From Pagrus major (taxonomy: Eukaryota; Chordata; Actinopteri; Spariformes; Sparidae), in assembly GCF_040436345.1 (NCBI RefSeq), contig NC_133221.1, forward strand, positions 6,012,663-6,076,662: a stretch of DNA of 64,000 nucleotides, written 5' to 3'. The notes beneath the pieces are model-generated. The model saw only the letters and a program-made list of their open reading frames with translations. It did not search any database and was not told the DNA's origin. The translations under genes and the position numbers were made by a program. Shown here one piece after another: positions 51,801 through 64,000 of the stretch (position 1 is the stretch's first letter; every line of letters begins with the position of its first letter).

Positions 51801-51933
51801 TTTCTGCATCACTGTTGTATTTTTCCCTCTGCAGGCCGGACAGTACACCTCCATATTCGTGGATAATGCAGCAGGTGCCTCCCTTACAATACAGAACGGT
51901 TCAGATTTTATGGGCATGTTGCTTGGCGTATAG
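36886..51933 (+). CDS. c1qtnf12: C1q/TNF-related protein 12 (adipolin)
   Basis: Secreted hormone-like protein; in mammals an insulin-sensitising adipokine. Exons: 36886-37068, 47668-47772, 47855-47966, 48177-48361, 49546-49654, 49855-49948, 51676-51754, 51835-51933. They sum to 966 nt, 321 residues, all phases agreeing. A signal peptide at about 1-26 ends near DGVDA. There is one N-glycosylation sequon, NAT at 47-49. The WMDFVKRP motif is shared with human adipolin. A basic cluster, RRRKR at 90-94, fits furin-type cleavage. A short collagen stretch ([20 protein letters not shown]) starts at 97, followed by [22 protein letters not shown] and a C1q-like globular domain ([57 protein letters not shown], ending FMGMLLGV). 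These match C1QTNF12 better than its relative erythroferrone. Intron 1 is 10.6 kb. Confidence 0.95.
40150..40700 (+). mobile_element. 'GCTAAGCTAAGCTAAC' repeat with internal tandem duplication
   Basis: A copy of a very common fish repeat (GGCTAGCTGTTTCCCC..GCTAAGCTAAGCTAAC..CTTGGCAAGAAAGCAAA..CCCCAAAATGTCAAA). Its 5' part is present three times, beginning with GGCTAG at 40176, 40343 and 40515 (periods 167 and 172 bp). Confidence 0.75.
42210..42370. repeat. Fragment of the 'AAGTACTTGAGTA' transposon family
   Basis: The text 'GTATATTTACTCAAATGCTG', 'TTTGTACTTTCTGCGACTG' and 'TTTACTTTGCTGGCAGG' corresponds to the family at 6905-7611 in reverse or partial form. Confidence 0.5.
42870..43760. mobile_element. 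Nested block: 'GCTAAGC' repeat arms around a 581-bp TIR element
   Basis: At 43009-43589 an element has 25-bp ends (left TTAAAGGTTCAGTTTGTAGG..; right ..CCTACACACTGGACCTTTAA) that are complementary except for two positions. Inside is the phrase 'CAAGTTTCATGGAAATCCAT', found in many fish transposons. On each side lies a piece of the 'GCTAAGCTAAGC' repeat: 42880-42960 on the - strand and 43697-43760 on the + strand. Confidence 0.75.
44985..45190 (+). repeat. 'GCTAAGC'-family repeat, diverged
   Basis: Contains 'CTTAGCATAAAGACTGGAAA', 'GAGTGGTATCAATCTTTT' and 'CTCTTGGCAAGAATGCAAAT', matching the copy at 40150-40700. Confidence 0.65.
51425..51500. repeat. Fragment of the 'AAAGTACCCAAAAGTC' transposon family
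   Basis: 'GTTGGAAAAAGTACCCAAAA' and 'TAAAATATTACTTTGGTAAA' match the left end of the element at 6905. It lies in the c1qtnf12 intron before the exon at 51676. Confidence 0.6.
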
Positions 51934-52220
51934 CCTCACACATGAGCAGGGTCATCATCCGAGCTGTCCACTCACTGCTGCCGCTTTCATTTTTTTTTTT
52001 CCAATGGACTGCTTATGAGCACCACCACATGGTACCAAACCACAGGGGGGTTTGAAGGAAGGAAGTGAGGCTGACATTGACTTGACTGCTTGTCAGACGG
52101 TGAAAGGACAGTGTGAAGAACTCAAGGACCGAGTTTGTTTTTCACGGTGCACCGCCACTTCCCCCGAGGAACTTGGATGCTTGTTGCTTCACCAATAAAA
52201 TAACCTGAAAATAAAGCAGT
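51934..52220 (+). other. c1qtnf12: c1qtnf12 3'UTR and poly(A) signals
   Basis: After the TAG at 51931-51933 the sequence runs to two AATAAA signals, at 52194-52199 and 52210-52215, giving a 3'UTR of about 290 nt. Confidence 0.8.
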
Positions 52221-55200
52221 GAATATGTCTTTTCAGTATATTTTTCATGGATGTTGAAGACCTTTGCGGTAAAAACCAAATATCAATGTTTTTGATGTTC
52301 TCTGGATAGATGTCGGGGGGGATGAACATGAGAAAGTACATGTGTGTGTTTCTGTATGCTGACATGTTTATATTTTTGTCTGATCTTTTATGTACACTCT
52401 AATGAACTATAGTTATTTTTTATCATGGATTAAATCTCACATTTATATGTTATATGGTACATAGACTGAGTACACTGGACAATTGAGACATGCTCAATAA
52501 ACAGAATACAGCCTCAAAACACCTTAGAAAAGTGACGTCCCACGTATTTAATTACATGTTGTGTGAGATCAATATTACTGCATTTTTAGCCACGCTAACA
52601 GTGGCCGAAATATCTGAACAACTATATGATCAACATGACATTCATGGTCCCGAGAGGATGAATCTTACTGACTTCTGTGATCGACGGACTTTTAATCTTT
52701 CAATGTAAGCCTCGAAAATGAGGTTGACATTTGTAGTTTTGAGTGAAATACTGCATACTAATGAAATTTGGTCCGCAGATTTATATCCCCCATAGAAAGA
52801 ACTGTAACCGGTGTTAAAATGCTAACATGCTAAACTTCATAACATCTGCATGTTATGCATTTAGCTCAAATAACCTTTGTGCTTGAGGCTGCTACGAGCA
52901 ATATTTATTTATTACAATAAGTGTTAAATAGCTCTATATCCAACAGTTATCAGTGTTTGGTCTGTAACCGATGAGATTACTGCTGCGCGGTCACGTGGTG
53001 GTGTAGGGAGGAAGGAGGCGATTGGTAATTGCAAAACGGACAGGAAGTTAGCTAAAACAGCGAGAGAAACAAGGGTCTAACTGCACCTTCTTCATTGGTC
53101 CACACAGTATTTACCACTCCGGGACTCTCGGTGGCGCTGTACCACACAGCACCACCTTCACTTGATTTGATTTTGCTGTAGATGTATGATAAGAACCGGA
53201 TAGAGCGTCAGAACCCAAAAACGTTTGACTTCCTGGGTGTAAAATTACCCAGAACTTCGGCATCGAGCGTGCGCACTAGAGATTTATACCAGCCAGCTAA
53301 CTTCCGGTTCAGCCCCGGGCTAACTAATCATGCGACTCCTCTAGATTTGCTAAATGTTATTGGACCGAACTAAAGAAATTGGAATAGTGAAACAAGTAAT
53401 TTCACAGCAGTATCCGCCGTTTTTTCACAATGTAAGCTAATGGGGAAAAAAAGTATTTTTCTGCAAAGTGCATTACGTGAAGTTGTAATTACACTTTTTG
53501 GCCACCGTGCCAAATTGGCTTTAAAGCCTGGCGCTCGTCTTGGGAGATTGGAGATGCACAAAAAATGGAGTTCTCATCTTTCAGTTCAGATAGTGGTCAA
53601 CAGCGATTGGTTGAGCCTGCAAAGGTCAGCACAGCTCGGGTCAAAGTTTAAAAATTTGAACTTTCCACGCACCCCTACTCAGCTCAGTGACATCCATGCT
53701 GAGCCAATGCAACACACACCACATACACAATATCGAAAATGAGTTCTGTAATAATGTAAATACGTATTTAGTCGTGTTGAAACTGTGGGAGATAAATCCA
53801 GAAACACATTTTGAGAGACAGCTGCAAGAGAACGACTTCAGGGTCGGCTCAAGATTATTTTTTGTGGCATCATTTATCATCTGTTTTGTTTTTATTGTAT
53901 TTTATTCTTTTCTTGGCATATAGATGTTTGTAATTTATCATAACTGAGAAGCCAGACACAGTGGAAAGCATTGATATTTATGTTTGAGGAATTGTAGGAA
54001 TCACGTGTTTGTGGACTGTTTTAAACCACGGATTATTGCAAGAATAAAATTATATCTTTTTGCTATTTTTTTATTACCCATACTATGCTGTAATTTGAAA
54101 TTAAACTTTTTTGAAAATGCTATCACTTGGTCTCCGCACATGATGGTGTCAGTAACAGGGATGCTCATTAATTCAATCAAATTTCTTTCTCGGTATCTCA
54201 GATTGTTTTTATGAAAATACCTCTGGAGTTTATCAAAACCTTAACATTTCTCTGTGGCATCATTTGAATTGTAAAATACCTCAAATACCTTTGCAAACAC
54301 TGGCAGACAGCCAAGTAAACTCATGACTGCAGTTACCTGCCTGTAAAATATGACTAAAACATGTTGTTGTTTGAAACGAGACACTCTGCATGTCATTCAG
54401 GATCACGTGTCCAGTGGAGCTAAATCTAATAGCCGTTACCTTTTCGTCCAATTTCATATTTCTCAAGTTTCCAGTTTAATTAAAAGTGAATAGCTGTTGT
54501 CCATCACAACACACGGCAGTCCAGTAAAATTGGACTTTATTACTACTCTGTGGAGATTATTAGACTTATCTTAAATATCGCTATATTGTTTCTTGGGTGG
54601 TCCCACGAGGCACTAATAAGAAGGTCTCGGACTTTATTGCACAAATGCTCGTCCAGCCAGTAAAATAATCTTGTTAGCATCATTGCATGAATGCTTTATA
54701 ATAGAGGCTTCTCATGGAAGCATTGCTGAGATGCCAAGTGTCACATACTGTACCCAAGGACCGACCACAAGAACGTTGCACCCACGTGCTATTTCAACCA
54801 CCTACTGTAGCACACATTTCAGACGGGAGTGGGCCGCTTTGCTGAAAAGCATGCCTTTCCAAAATTTGGAAAACAAACATTACTACTGCACAACATTTTT
54901 AGGTTCCCGGGTAATGTGTGTTGTTGTTTCCCCCCACAGCTTAATTTTCACATAAACTAGCAGTCAAGAGAAATGTTTGGAACATGACAAATGAAAATAA
55001 AGACGCTGAAAAATAGCTCAGCCTGGATTTATAGTGTGTATAAGGTGATTGCTAAAGCACATTCACTTTCCTTTTTTTTTTCTTCCACAAGCTGAAGTCT
55101 TTCAACATGTTTAACGGTGCAGGGATGACAGACGATATACGTTTACATAATATTTGTCTTTTCATTGCTCAAGAAGCAAGAGAATGGCACACACTTGTGA

Positions 55201-57350
55201 GTTTTGATTGTCTTGTGTTTTTTTTCTCCAAAATGTGTTTAATGACAGCTATGTGAGCATGCCGTAACGCATTCGCTGCCCTGCAGTGGAACATGGAGGC
55301 TGCCAAAGGGGTTGCGAAACCACCCTGCGCCACGACTCTGACAGGAATTTCCCATCGCCCCATTATCAGCATCAGACAAGCTGAGTGATTGCAATTACAT
55401 CTGCCCAAATGCTAAGAGCAACTGCTTTTTCTCTTTTCCTTCAGAGAAGTGAGGTATTATGAATGGCCCCATTGTGAATCTGTGAGGTTTCTGTCTGCCC
55501 TGTAAACCAACATAGTTGGGCTGTGTAACTTTAATGAGGCCTTAATTATGAGATTCCTCTACCTTAGTGACTGACTCATTGGGTGACGGCTTTAAGCAAA
55601 TCCCCCTGTGTGCAGGCGTCCTTAAGACAAAGGGAGACTAGAACTAAATGTGGCATTTTTAATACCTTATTCTTCGATTAAGCAGGAAAGTGAATCCAAA
55701 CCATGTCTAGTTTTTATTAAAAGTGCAGAAGTTTACTCCAAACACTAATAATCAAGCATGGTTATGAAAGGTGACCATAGTTGGAGTCCAAATATGAGGA
55801 AGACGTGACATTTTGGCGAGTATCCAGCCACCGGCCGGGACCCCGTGCTTTCTGTCTTTCTTCTCTGTTTGTCAGCACTTCCTAACATGGCTACCTGCAG
55901 AGAGGAACAGACAGTCAGACTCTCTCTTAGGGATGCCAGGCTCCTGTATATTATGTTTTTAGCATGCCATGGATTTTTTCACAGCAGCCTAAGTTACTCC
56001 AAACAGAGGCGAGCAGTCCGAGTCCTGCTGATACCGAGGCGGCCCTAAACAAACCTGTTGCTGTGATACCGTCCCCCTCTGTTCTCCAAGTGGAGAGGAA
56101 GATGAAAGATTAATGCAGCGCAGTGGAGCTCATTACCAGCTGCTTTTCATATTATATCCACTTTCTAATAAGAAAGCTTTCATAAAAGGGCACAATTCAT
56201 GGTCATATTAATGTTACAAAAGATGTTTTATAAGCTATTATTGAGACCCATTTTGGGGTTTCCAGGTTGTAGAAATTCTAGCTTGTCCCCATCAGGAAAA
56301 CGACAATATAGGCCGAGTGTGAAAGTGGTTTATTACGACCAACTAGCATTTGTTGAAGTAGTGAAGTAGTTTAAAGGGCGAAAAAGTCTGCATAAGGAGG
56401 AGCTCAGGGTGGACTGTAGGGATAAAACCCGCACAGGACTGTTATCAAACTTAAGTTACATAAGTTTGGTATGTTCGTAACTGAATTTAAGAAGGTAAAG
56501 CAGCTATTTTAACCCAGATCACAGTGTTTTCCTGAACCTAACCAATAGTTTTGTGCCTAAACTTAATCAAACTGCGACTGTACGATGAGGGTCTGGTGCG
56601 CCTGTCAGTCGCACGCTGCGGTCATGTTGTTTTGCTTGTTTTTTGCTGCTCCCAAGTGGCCAGCATTGACCTTTTGTTAATGACCTGTTATGACTGCAGA
56701 TATGTAGTGTTTTGCAGTGACTGTATTTTGGCTTTGCTGGGCTGAACAGTGTCTAGCGTTCATGCTAATAGGAGTAATAGCTCAGGTACAGACACTGTTG
56801 GTGTCCGTATTTCATCGCTCAGCTGCCACCTCATTGATTTGTCAGGCTTTGGATTGAATGAGACACATTTTAAATGACGTTGTTTGTTCCTTCTGGCTAC
56901 TTGACGTACTGTTCGGTGCAGCAACTTCATCAAGAAGAAGAAGAAGACAAAAACACAGGTCACGTCTTTCTGCAGAACATTATCCTAATATACCTGTGCA
57001 AACTGGGTGTCATGACCACTTTTCTGCAGCCCGTGAAAAACTGAATGTGTCATATCGTCCTCCCCTGTGTAATCTTGCACTAATGGTGTCTGGGCGAGAA
57101 TGGTTTCAAAAAATCAGACAGCAGCTATGTAAGTATTTTCAGCAATTTAGTTCTCAAATTGCGGCTGTCAACACTATTTGAGGCTTCCCTCAGTCATGCA
57201 TGGGCCCTGCAAACATTGTCTCATGTATCTGTCATGTCTACATTTCTGCACCTTCAGGAGGTTCAGTCAGCAACCTCTGCTACAATTACACAAAAAGTTA
57301 TACGGGGACACATTAGAAACACTTGTCCAGCTTGACATTCATGCACCGAC
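52221..57350. other. Intergenic, no gene recognised
   Basis: AT-rich sequence without recognisable exons. 53000-53560 has a higher GC content and mobile-element texture ('GCCAGCTAACTTCCGGTTC', 'CACTTTTTGGCCACCGTGCC'), but I cannot define ends. No ube2j2-like exon, which would be expected next by human gene order, was seen. Confidence 0.5.
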
Positions 57351-57360
57351 AACACACCGC

Positions 57361-57389
57361 AACACACACACACACACACACACACACAG
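57361..57389. repeat. (CA)n microsatellite
   Basis: A pure run of CA units after 'CACCGCAA'. Confidence 0.9.
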
Positions 57390-57869
57390 CATGGACAGAC
57401 AGCAGGAAAGAGTCTGGTGTAGTTGGAGTGGAGACGGTGGGTTTTAATGACACAGTATCTCTCAGAACGCTGTTCCCATAATTACGCTCTGTCTGACATG
57501 GATCTGTCATTGGCATTGATTGTTTGTCCTGATGCCCACCTCCTTGAGGAGAAAAGTGTGTGAGTGTAGAGGCGAGGGGACGGGGGGTGGATGTTTGGAT
57601 CCCCTTCGAGCTGGACAGGTTGCATTCAGGAGCCCACGGGAGGCCCGAACTGGAGCCAATGGTGAGATTGGTATCGTGTTAATAGCTCCACAGGCTCCAA
57701 GATACATAGCAGCAAAACCATAAGAGGCACTGGAATGTGGAGCTCCCTTGAATCATTGTCATAATTAGGGACAATTGCACACACAGCAGACCCAAGACCT
57801 ATTGTGCTCATTTGGAACCAGTTTTTGTCTGACGTCTCCACGCTGCTTATGTCTGGGTGTTTATGTGTG

Positions 57870-58735
57870 TGTTAAAGAGAGAGTTTGACATTTTGGGGAA
57901 TGTGTTTTACTTGCCTTTTTTTGTCATCAGTTAGATGAGCAGATTGCTACCTCCTTCATGTCTGTGTGTTTAATATGAGTCTACAGCCAGGCGACAGTTA
58001 GCTTAGCTGAGATAAAAGACTGAAAACTGGGAAACGCCTAGCTTGGCTCTGTCTAACTTGATGATTTTACTCATGGAGTTTGGTGTGGATTGAGAGGTTT
58101 GCAAAGTTTGACACCGTACCAAAAATTGAAAAAACAGTTGAGACGAATTTATTAATTAATTCAAATAAAACTGTACCTCCCACCCCAACACCTCCTGCCA
58201 TCTTACCTCTATCTGGGGGATGCTCTTCATGCTCTTAATTTTGGAACAATGGTTCCCAAAATGCTTTGGGGCTGTGTCAGATTTTTAATATCGTTGGGTC
58301 AGTCGGACACAATGACTTTACTGTTTAATCACACCGCAAATGGGACAGGAATTAGCTCGGGAGCATGAGTGACCCCGGGAGGAAGAGCAGCAGACCAGGC
58401 ACAAGGCCAAAGAGGTTGGTGTGTTTACCAGGGAAACTACATATAATCATAAACCGCCAGATCAGCCCCGTGACACACCAAGAACTTCACACAACACAGC
58501 CTCTGTGCTTGACTCAAACTGTTAACTCACAGTTAGAGCAACACAACCAAACAAAGCAACCAATCAGAGGTGGCGTGCGCCTCTTACCAAAGTGCCATGC
58601 TAAGCTAAGCTAACCCTCACTTGACAGTAAACCATCTGATTCATATTTATCAAACAGACACAAGAGTGATATCAATCTTTTGAGCAAGAAAACAAGTTAG
58701 AAAAAAAAATGGATCTATTCCTTTAAAACTGTTTA
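57870..58735. repeat. 'GCTAAGC' repeat arms around foldback-family fragment
   Basis: 57870-58060 is the 'GCTAAGC' repeat on the - strand ('TTTGACATTTTGGGGAATG', 'AGTTAGCTTAGCTGAG'). 58595-58735 is the other part on the + strand ('CATGCTAAGCTAAGCTAACC'). Between them, 58509-58545 matches the arm of the foldback element at 28949. Confidence 0.6.
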
Positions 58736-59159
58736 CAAATTCTCAAGTGTCCAGATACAGCATTATGTTGCCAGGCCTCCTTATGCAACAACCGCCCAAA
58801 GCTCAGTTGTTATGAAAAATCTCAGACATCCAGTGTAATACGTGCCTCTCCTTAGGACAGATGATTAGACCTTAAATAGCAGTATTGACACTAATAAGGG
58901 CAAATATCCCTCATTATCTTTTCCCCCAGTGATAGCAGAGGACAGAGCGAGGGGGGTGCAGGTGAGGCGACTCAGACGTGGGTCTCCTGGGGGTAAAAAC
59001 AGCAGACCTGGTCTGGTCGAGGGCTGGTAGCTCATGTCTGAGGGTGTGGCGAGTCTGAGGTTGATGCTGTGGATAAGATAAGGCCAATGTAGTTGGCAGA
59101 GTGAGTCCAGGGATGGAGGAGGGGCCCCAGAGTGATGAGGCAGGTGGTTCATGATCCGA

Positions 59160-59850
59160 GTCACATCTACTTGGGAGAAAAACTTTGGTTTCGAACGACT
59201 ATTACACCTGAAAAATGAAAAGTTTACAGGTGCTATATTTCTTCATCTAACAAAAGCACTTGATCCAGTCAATCATCTTCTTCTTGGTTCTAAACTTTAC
59301 TTTTATTGGCCTGTTTTGATTTGCTTTTATTCATTATTCATCTCAGAGAACAGTGTTTTTCTATTAACAAGTCAATTAATCCATTGACATTGAATCTAGT
59401 TAAAACAGAGAGAGGCGTCCCCCAGGGATCAACCACTGGACCACTATTTTTATTTTTTATTTTTATTTTTTTTACTATATTAAAATATCTTCCATCATTC
59501 TGCTCTGATGTGGTACTCATCTGTAAGAAGATGACACAATTATTTATACATCAAAAATATTAATTCAGTATTCACTTCTGTATGATTCTGATACTGTTCA
59601 CAGTTGGTGTCATGCCGAAAATGGTCTTTTTGGCACTAAATAGCAGGTTAAAAGATTTTGTATACTGTCAATTACATTCAGTGATGGATCTTTATTATAA
59701 CAAGCTGCGAGTTGATCATAACAGCCTTTCTGTCAACCTCCACGTAGATGCTGTTTTAGAGAAACGTAAACCAAGGTCTTGTCTTACAACTTGTCAACTC
59801 AATGGTTACAACCTATTTCGGCTTATGGTGATTATTGTGCCATACAACTA
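59160..59850 (+). pseudogene. Decayed LINE reverse transcriptase fragment
   Basis: Two overlapping broken frames give reverse-transcriptase phrases in the right order: FLHLTKALDPVNHLLLGSKL (cf. the FxDLxKAFDxVxHxxLLxKL block), then ERGVPQGSTTGPLFLF (the GVPQGSxLGPLLF block), then CSDVVLICKK where the catalytic F/Y-ADD should be. The catalytic aspartate pair is lost and frames shift near 59390. It is a dead 5'-truncated non-LTR element; the clade is not determined. Confidence 0.75.
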
Positions 59851-60049
59851 AGTGACATCTTTTACATTTTAACCTTAGTGCCATTTACACTTCATTTATG
59901 AAGATTTATTTTAAAATGTTCATTTCATTTCATACACATCATTGTTATATGTATTACACCCTTAATGGTCTGTCTTCAGGTGCTAGAGGAAAGATTCATA
60001 TACATTTTAATGATGGTATATGTTATAATTTAATAATGGTAATTCATTC

Positions 60050-60520
60050 ATTTAGGGCCCTGACACACCAGGCCAAATGTCAGCCTTTGGGCCGTCACTT
60101 AGTGTATGTGGCCATGGTTTTTGTGGCAGGTCCCACACTGTTGGCACTAGTCGGCCATTGTCGGTGGCTTTTCAGCCTACTGAGAATGTTGAATTGGTGG
60201 CGGAGTCCGTCGTTGATAGAAATCACTTTGATTGGCTGTTCAGCTTAGCGAATCAGTGCACATGAAGAGAAATGGCAAAAGAAAGGGAAAGCAAAAAGAA
60301 AGGGAAAGCCCCTTGAGCCTGTCGCAGTAGTCTCCATGATTTCACCCATTTACTGTTTGTACGTCTGCAGTCCTGAGTCTTCTGGTTTCCCCTTTCTAAT
60401 GATGAACACAGACTAATTCTATGTCGTAGTATGGTATTTCTTCTCATGCAGGCACTGTTGGCGGTCTTTGCGGTGTGTTCAAGTGCAGCTTTTTGGCTGA
60501 GACACAGGCGATGTGAGACG
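60050..60520. mobile_element. Probable DNA transposon remnant ('GGGCCCTGACACACCAGGCC')
   Basis: The edge 'GGGCCCTGACACACCAGGCC' and the opposite edge 'GCGGTCTTTGCGGTGTGTTC', with an inner 'GTCGGCCATTGTCGGTGGC', resemble a short TIR transposon family of fish. The ends are only partly complementary. Confidence 0.45.
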
Positions 60521-63500
60521 ATGCAAACAGTCAGCCTTCGTCGCTGCTATCTTGCTTTTGCTTTTAATGTTGACTTGTGATGATAACAGTCTTGTTATTG
60601 CTTTCATTAGCTATTTATCATGTTTTTATTACTGCGTTTCTGTGCTTGTTTTTCTGTGTGCACCACCTACTAGGTGGTCAAATGTAATGACCCTGTCAGG
60701 ACATTTTTGTGGAGATGATTCATCTCAAGAGGTTTCATCCTTGTTTAATATTAGGATGGTGTCCATGGTGATGTTTTGGTGAAAAACTCTTGAGCAAGCC
60801 GACAAGTCTACATAAGTAATTGGTTAAATAAGTGATTCAATATAAACTTGGAGAGGAAAAAAACTTCACAAACTCAAAAGTGTATGAAAAGAAGCAAAAA
60901 TATTTAATAACTTGCACTGAATGGGAACAAAACAACTTTTTTGAGGACCTTCATGTCATCTTTTCAACCATCAAAAGTCAGCATTCACTCCTCTCGTTGT
61001 CAGCGTGTCGGTGAAGCGTAAACCTCAAACCTTGCCACACCCTGCCTCACTTACATCCACCGCAGTGCCATCCATTCCCCTTAAGTTCTGGGTAATCCAC
61101 CCTGGTTCGAGAGAAAAGGCTTCAGCCGAACCCAACGAACCTGTGCCCACGCCTCCCCTCTGCAGCTTGACCCTCTGAAACACCTCAGTCGGTGTCAGGC
61201 CAGCCCATTCTCACCCTGCAGGGAGAGCCTTTGTGGTTTTTCATCACTCAAATCAAAACCGTCAACAGACTGTGTATATCCTGGCGGAGACTGATCCAGT
61301 AGGCTCATAAAATGCCCGGGCTTCTGCCATCCATTTGTTCACGTGTGATCTCATATATCACACTTGTCACTCCTGGGCGGCTATAATCTCCCAGAAGCTT
61401 TTAGTAGAAATCCCACTGACAGTGTTATTTGAAGTGGCCTGTGATTATTCACTATGGAGTTTATATATAGGAAGATCTCTTAAAGGTGAAGAGACGTAGA
61501 ATAACTGTGAGAAAAATAACTTGTAAGTTATTTTTAAGGAAATAAAAATAACTTTGCCCGTCGCTGGGACGGTTCCTCCTCGGCATTGCTTATAAAGCTG
61601 CTGTATTACCAGCTTAATACGCAGGGATATAATGAGATGGCTTGTGGGATGAGCTGTTCAGTATGAAAAGGATAAAACACAAAACACCAGTGTTCTTTCA
61701 CACAGTTCGCAGCCTGCAAACTATAATCTTCCAAATCCTGTCAAAATCCCAGGGATGTATGTTTCACTAGGAAATATACACACTGACTGTATGTACCTCC
61801 TGTCTTTCACTGCTGTGTGATTACACCCTTAGATGCATCTGAATGAGAAAGAGCATCTCTAGATGTTTTGGCAGGCCAATAAAACCGTGAAAAAAAAAAA
61901 AAGAAAAGTGTAATATTTGTGGACGTAACTCTTCTGCCTTGAGACAGGTTTACAGTCTCGTGCTGGCAGGATGGATTCCTGAAATAAACTTTCCAGACCC
62001 GGGGAGTGAAAACAACTCCCTTTCTTTTGTGAAGGGAGACGAGACTCGGCCCGATATTCATCAGTGGGGATAACCTCTGACCCCAGAATCATATGACGCT
62101 GAGTGCTGGAGATCCCGGTGCAGCCAGACAGTCTGTCTGAGACGCCATCTCTCTCTCTTCCTGACACTTTTCCTCCCTCTCTTTCTCCCCGTCTCCCACT
62201 TTTTCCTCTTTCCTCACCTTTTCTGGCTGACTTAGGGACTGTATGAGAATTGTTAGGGTGTGGAGGGCTGCTGAAACTTATGTTTCACTGATTTGAAAAG
62301 GCAAGGCTTATTGATAATAAAATGATGCAATGAACTGTATCTAAAAGAGGTGCAAATAATAAATGCTGGCAGTCTACATTTCTGCAAACCACAGATATGT
62401 TGAAACATTTCTTTATGATGCAACTTTAGGTTTATTTAGGCTCAGTTTCCTACTTTATGTTGTGAGAACGCTGTACTTCTGATCTGGTTTAGGTTTAAAA
62501 TACCTGTTTTGGTTACCACAAGCCAGGCTGGAGATGTCCTGACTTCTTGTCGAAACTATCATGGGGGTTAACACTCCGCAGACTTGGACTGCGGTCACTG
62601 GCTTTGCCCCCCGTCACCCATGGACTCACCCTGTCTGTCGAGGGTGCCTTATAGATGTTTAAAAAAATGGCCACCTGTCGAATGTATATCCGAACTAATA
62701 CTTATCCCTATTTGACATAATACTGACATTCATCTTACGTCTTGTAACGCCGTATGAACTTGTTTTATAAGCTGAGGAAATCTGGAAAACATGAGAAACA
62801 TCAGCATCGCCCCCCCTCCTCCTCCACTGCTGCTGCTGCTGTCGCCTCCACTCCAAACCCCCCAGATACCAGCATGCAGACAAGACAGGCTCTCACCGCT
62901 CCAAACAATTACCATTAGGTAGGCCATGACAGAGCTTTTCCACACCGTGCAACAGACTGAAACAGCTGCTGACAGGCACCATCTCTCCCGAGCCCTGCTC
63001 CAGTCTGCCGCGATGCTCTGATTGTGACACTGGGTTTTTGGGATAAAGTACTCTCAGGACATACCTCAAGATGACGGCCTGATAAACAAATACCTAATGG
63101 GGCTTCCTGTGACGTTTGATTTGATTTAACTCGAAGTCCAGGAACTAGCTAAATTGTTTCCATCTTGCAGTACTGTGCTGTGGCTAATTGTAGCTGCGTA
63201 TCAGCGTGATCACAGGTCTGAACCTTAACGTGATGCAATGGATGTCGCGGCTGATGTTTTGGAGGGGTTTTCATACGAGTCTCGTGGTAATTACAGAGCA
63301 ACTATATATAAATCTCAGGGTAGGATGCATTCATACTTTCACTAATCCAGACATGGAGCCGCTAAACATGTAATTACCTTATAAAAGAAGTATGCTCCAT
63401 TTACATGCACACCGATCATTCAAGAAAATGTGAGTGCAGATAATGTGGTGATTTTCGCTCAGATAACTACCAGGATCTGCCTGTTTATGCTCTAATCAGT

Positions 63501-64000
63501 GTTGGAGCACGTTGCGCAGCACCGACATAATGAACTTGAGCAATTATAACTGTAATTTAATGTTCTCTCTGCAGACTCTGACCTCATTTTTATTGCTCTG
63601 GTGTTGACAGTAAATAAAATAATATATGCACTCGTGATGTACGCCGGCAAAACATGACGGGTTTGTTTTGACGAGGCAGGTGGGTCACTGCGTCGAGTCG
63701 ACCACCCCCCCCTCCTCCCTCTGCTTACAGGAAGAGGAGGCCGAGCCCCGTGCATACATTTCTGTTCGCTTCACAATTTGGCAACTGTAATGTTCGAGGC
63801 ATTTCACTCAAGTGAGTCATGGTTCGAGCGGAGCCTCGTGCCAAAGAGGTGTTGGGTTTTTTGAGCGCTGCGGTGTTCAGAATGAGGCGGAGGAGCATGA
63901 GGTGACATGTTCTGCTGGTATAGAGGATATGGGAGATACTCCTGTAATGAGTGCTTTGTCAGATAATGGTATGCACGAGCCCGCCTCCCGCTATGTTTCC
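60521..64000. other. Intergenic, nothing recognised
   Basis: No exon, RNA gene or defined mobile element is recognised. Short CAG/CTG (62826-62845) and CCTCC runs are present. Confidence 0.5.

Noticed and set aside
58865..59164. 99-codon open frame on the - strand
   Set aside because: No domain or splice support was found; likely chance in GC-richer DNA next to LINE debris.

Overview
This 64 kb window is vertebrate genomic DNA, most likely from a teleost fish. It has split genes with GT-AG introns, long AT-rich introns, abundant microsatellites, and many short terminal-inverted-repeat elements and 'GCTAAGCTAAGCTAAC'-type interspersed repeats common in fish. Four protein-coding genes can be reconstructed exon by exon, plus the last exon of a fifth that I could not identify.

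Layout. 1-2850: 3'UTR-like sequence ending near an AATAAA. 5182-5288: a short terminal coding exon (+) with its own polyadenylation signal, gene unknown. 7740-20040: hipk1 (+), with a CpG-rich promoter and non-coding first exon, 16 coding exons (1151 codons), and a 1.3 kb 3'UTR. 20100-21250: degenerate repeats with a 106 bp palindrome. 22483-27560: sdf4/Cab45 (-), 6 coding exons (351 aa) and a non-coding first exon. 28060-29446: transposon-derived blocks, including a foldback element with arms of about 100 bp. 29442-33275: a compact HIPK-like kinase gene (-). 36886-52215: c1qtnf12/adipolin (+), 8 coding exons (321 aa), with a first intron of 10.6 kb full of repeats. 52216-64000: no gene recognised; DNA-transposon pieces and a decayed LINE reverse transcriptase.

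How the genes relate. HIPK1 is a nuclear serine/threonine kinase, SDF4 a Golgi-lumen EF-hand protein, and C1QTNF12 a secreted metabolic hormone, so they do not form a pathway. The sdf4-c1qtnf12 pairing matches the human 1p36.33 neighbourhood (SDF4-B3GALT6-C1QTNF12), but no B3GALT6 reading frame lies between them here. HIPK1 lies at 1p13 in human, so its presence beside sdf4 is a different arrangement. The most distinctive locus is the HIPK-like gene about 9.4 kb beyond the end of hipk1, on the opposite strand. Its kinase-core intron positions match those of hipk1 (374 nt = 192+182 nt, then 124 nt), so it is a DNA-level duplicate and not a retrocopy. It has since diverged: its activation loop has no tyrosine, the last kinase segment is tandemly duplicated, and its 3' end abuts a foldback transposon.
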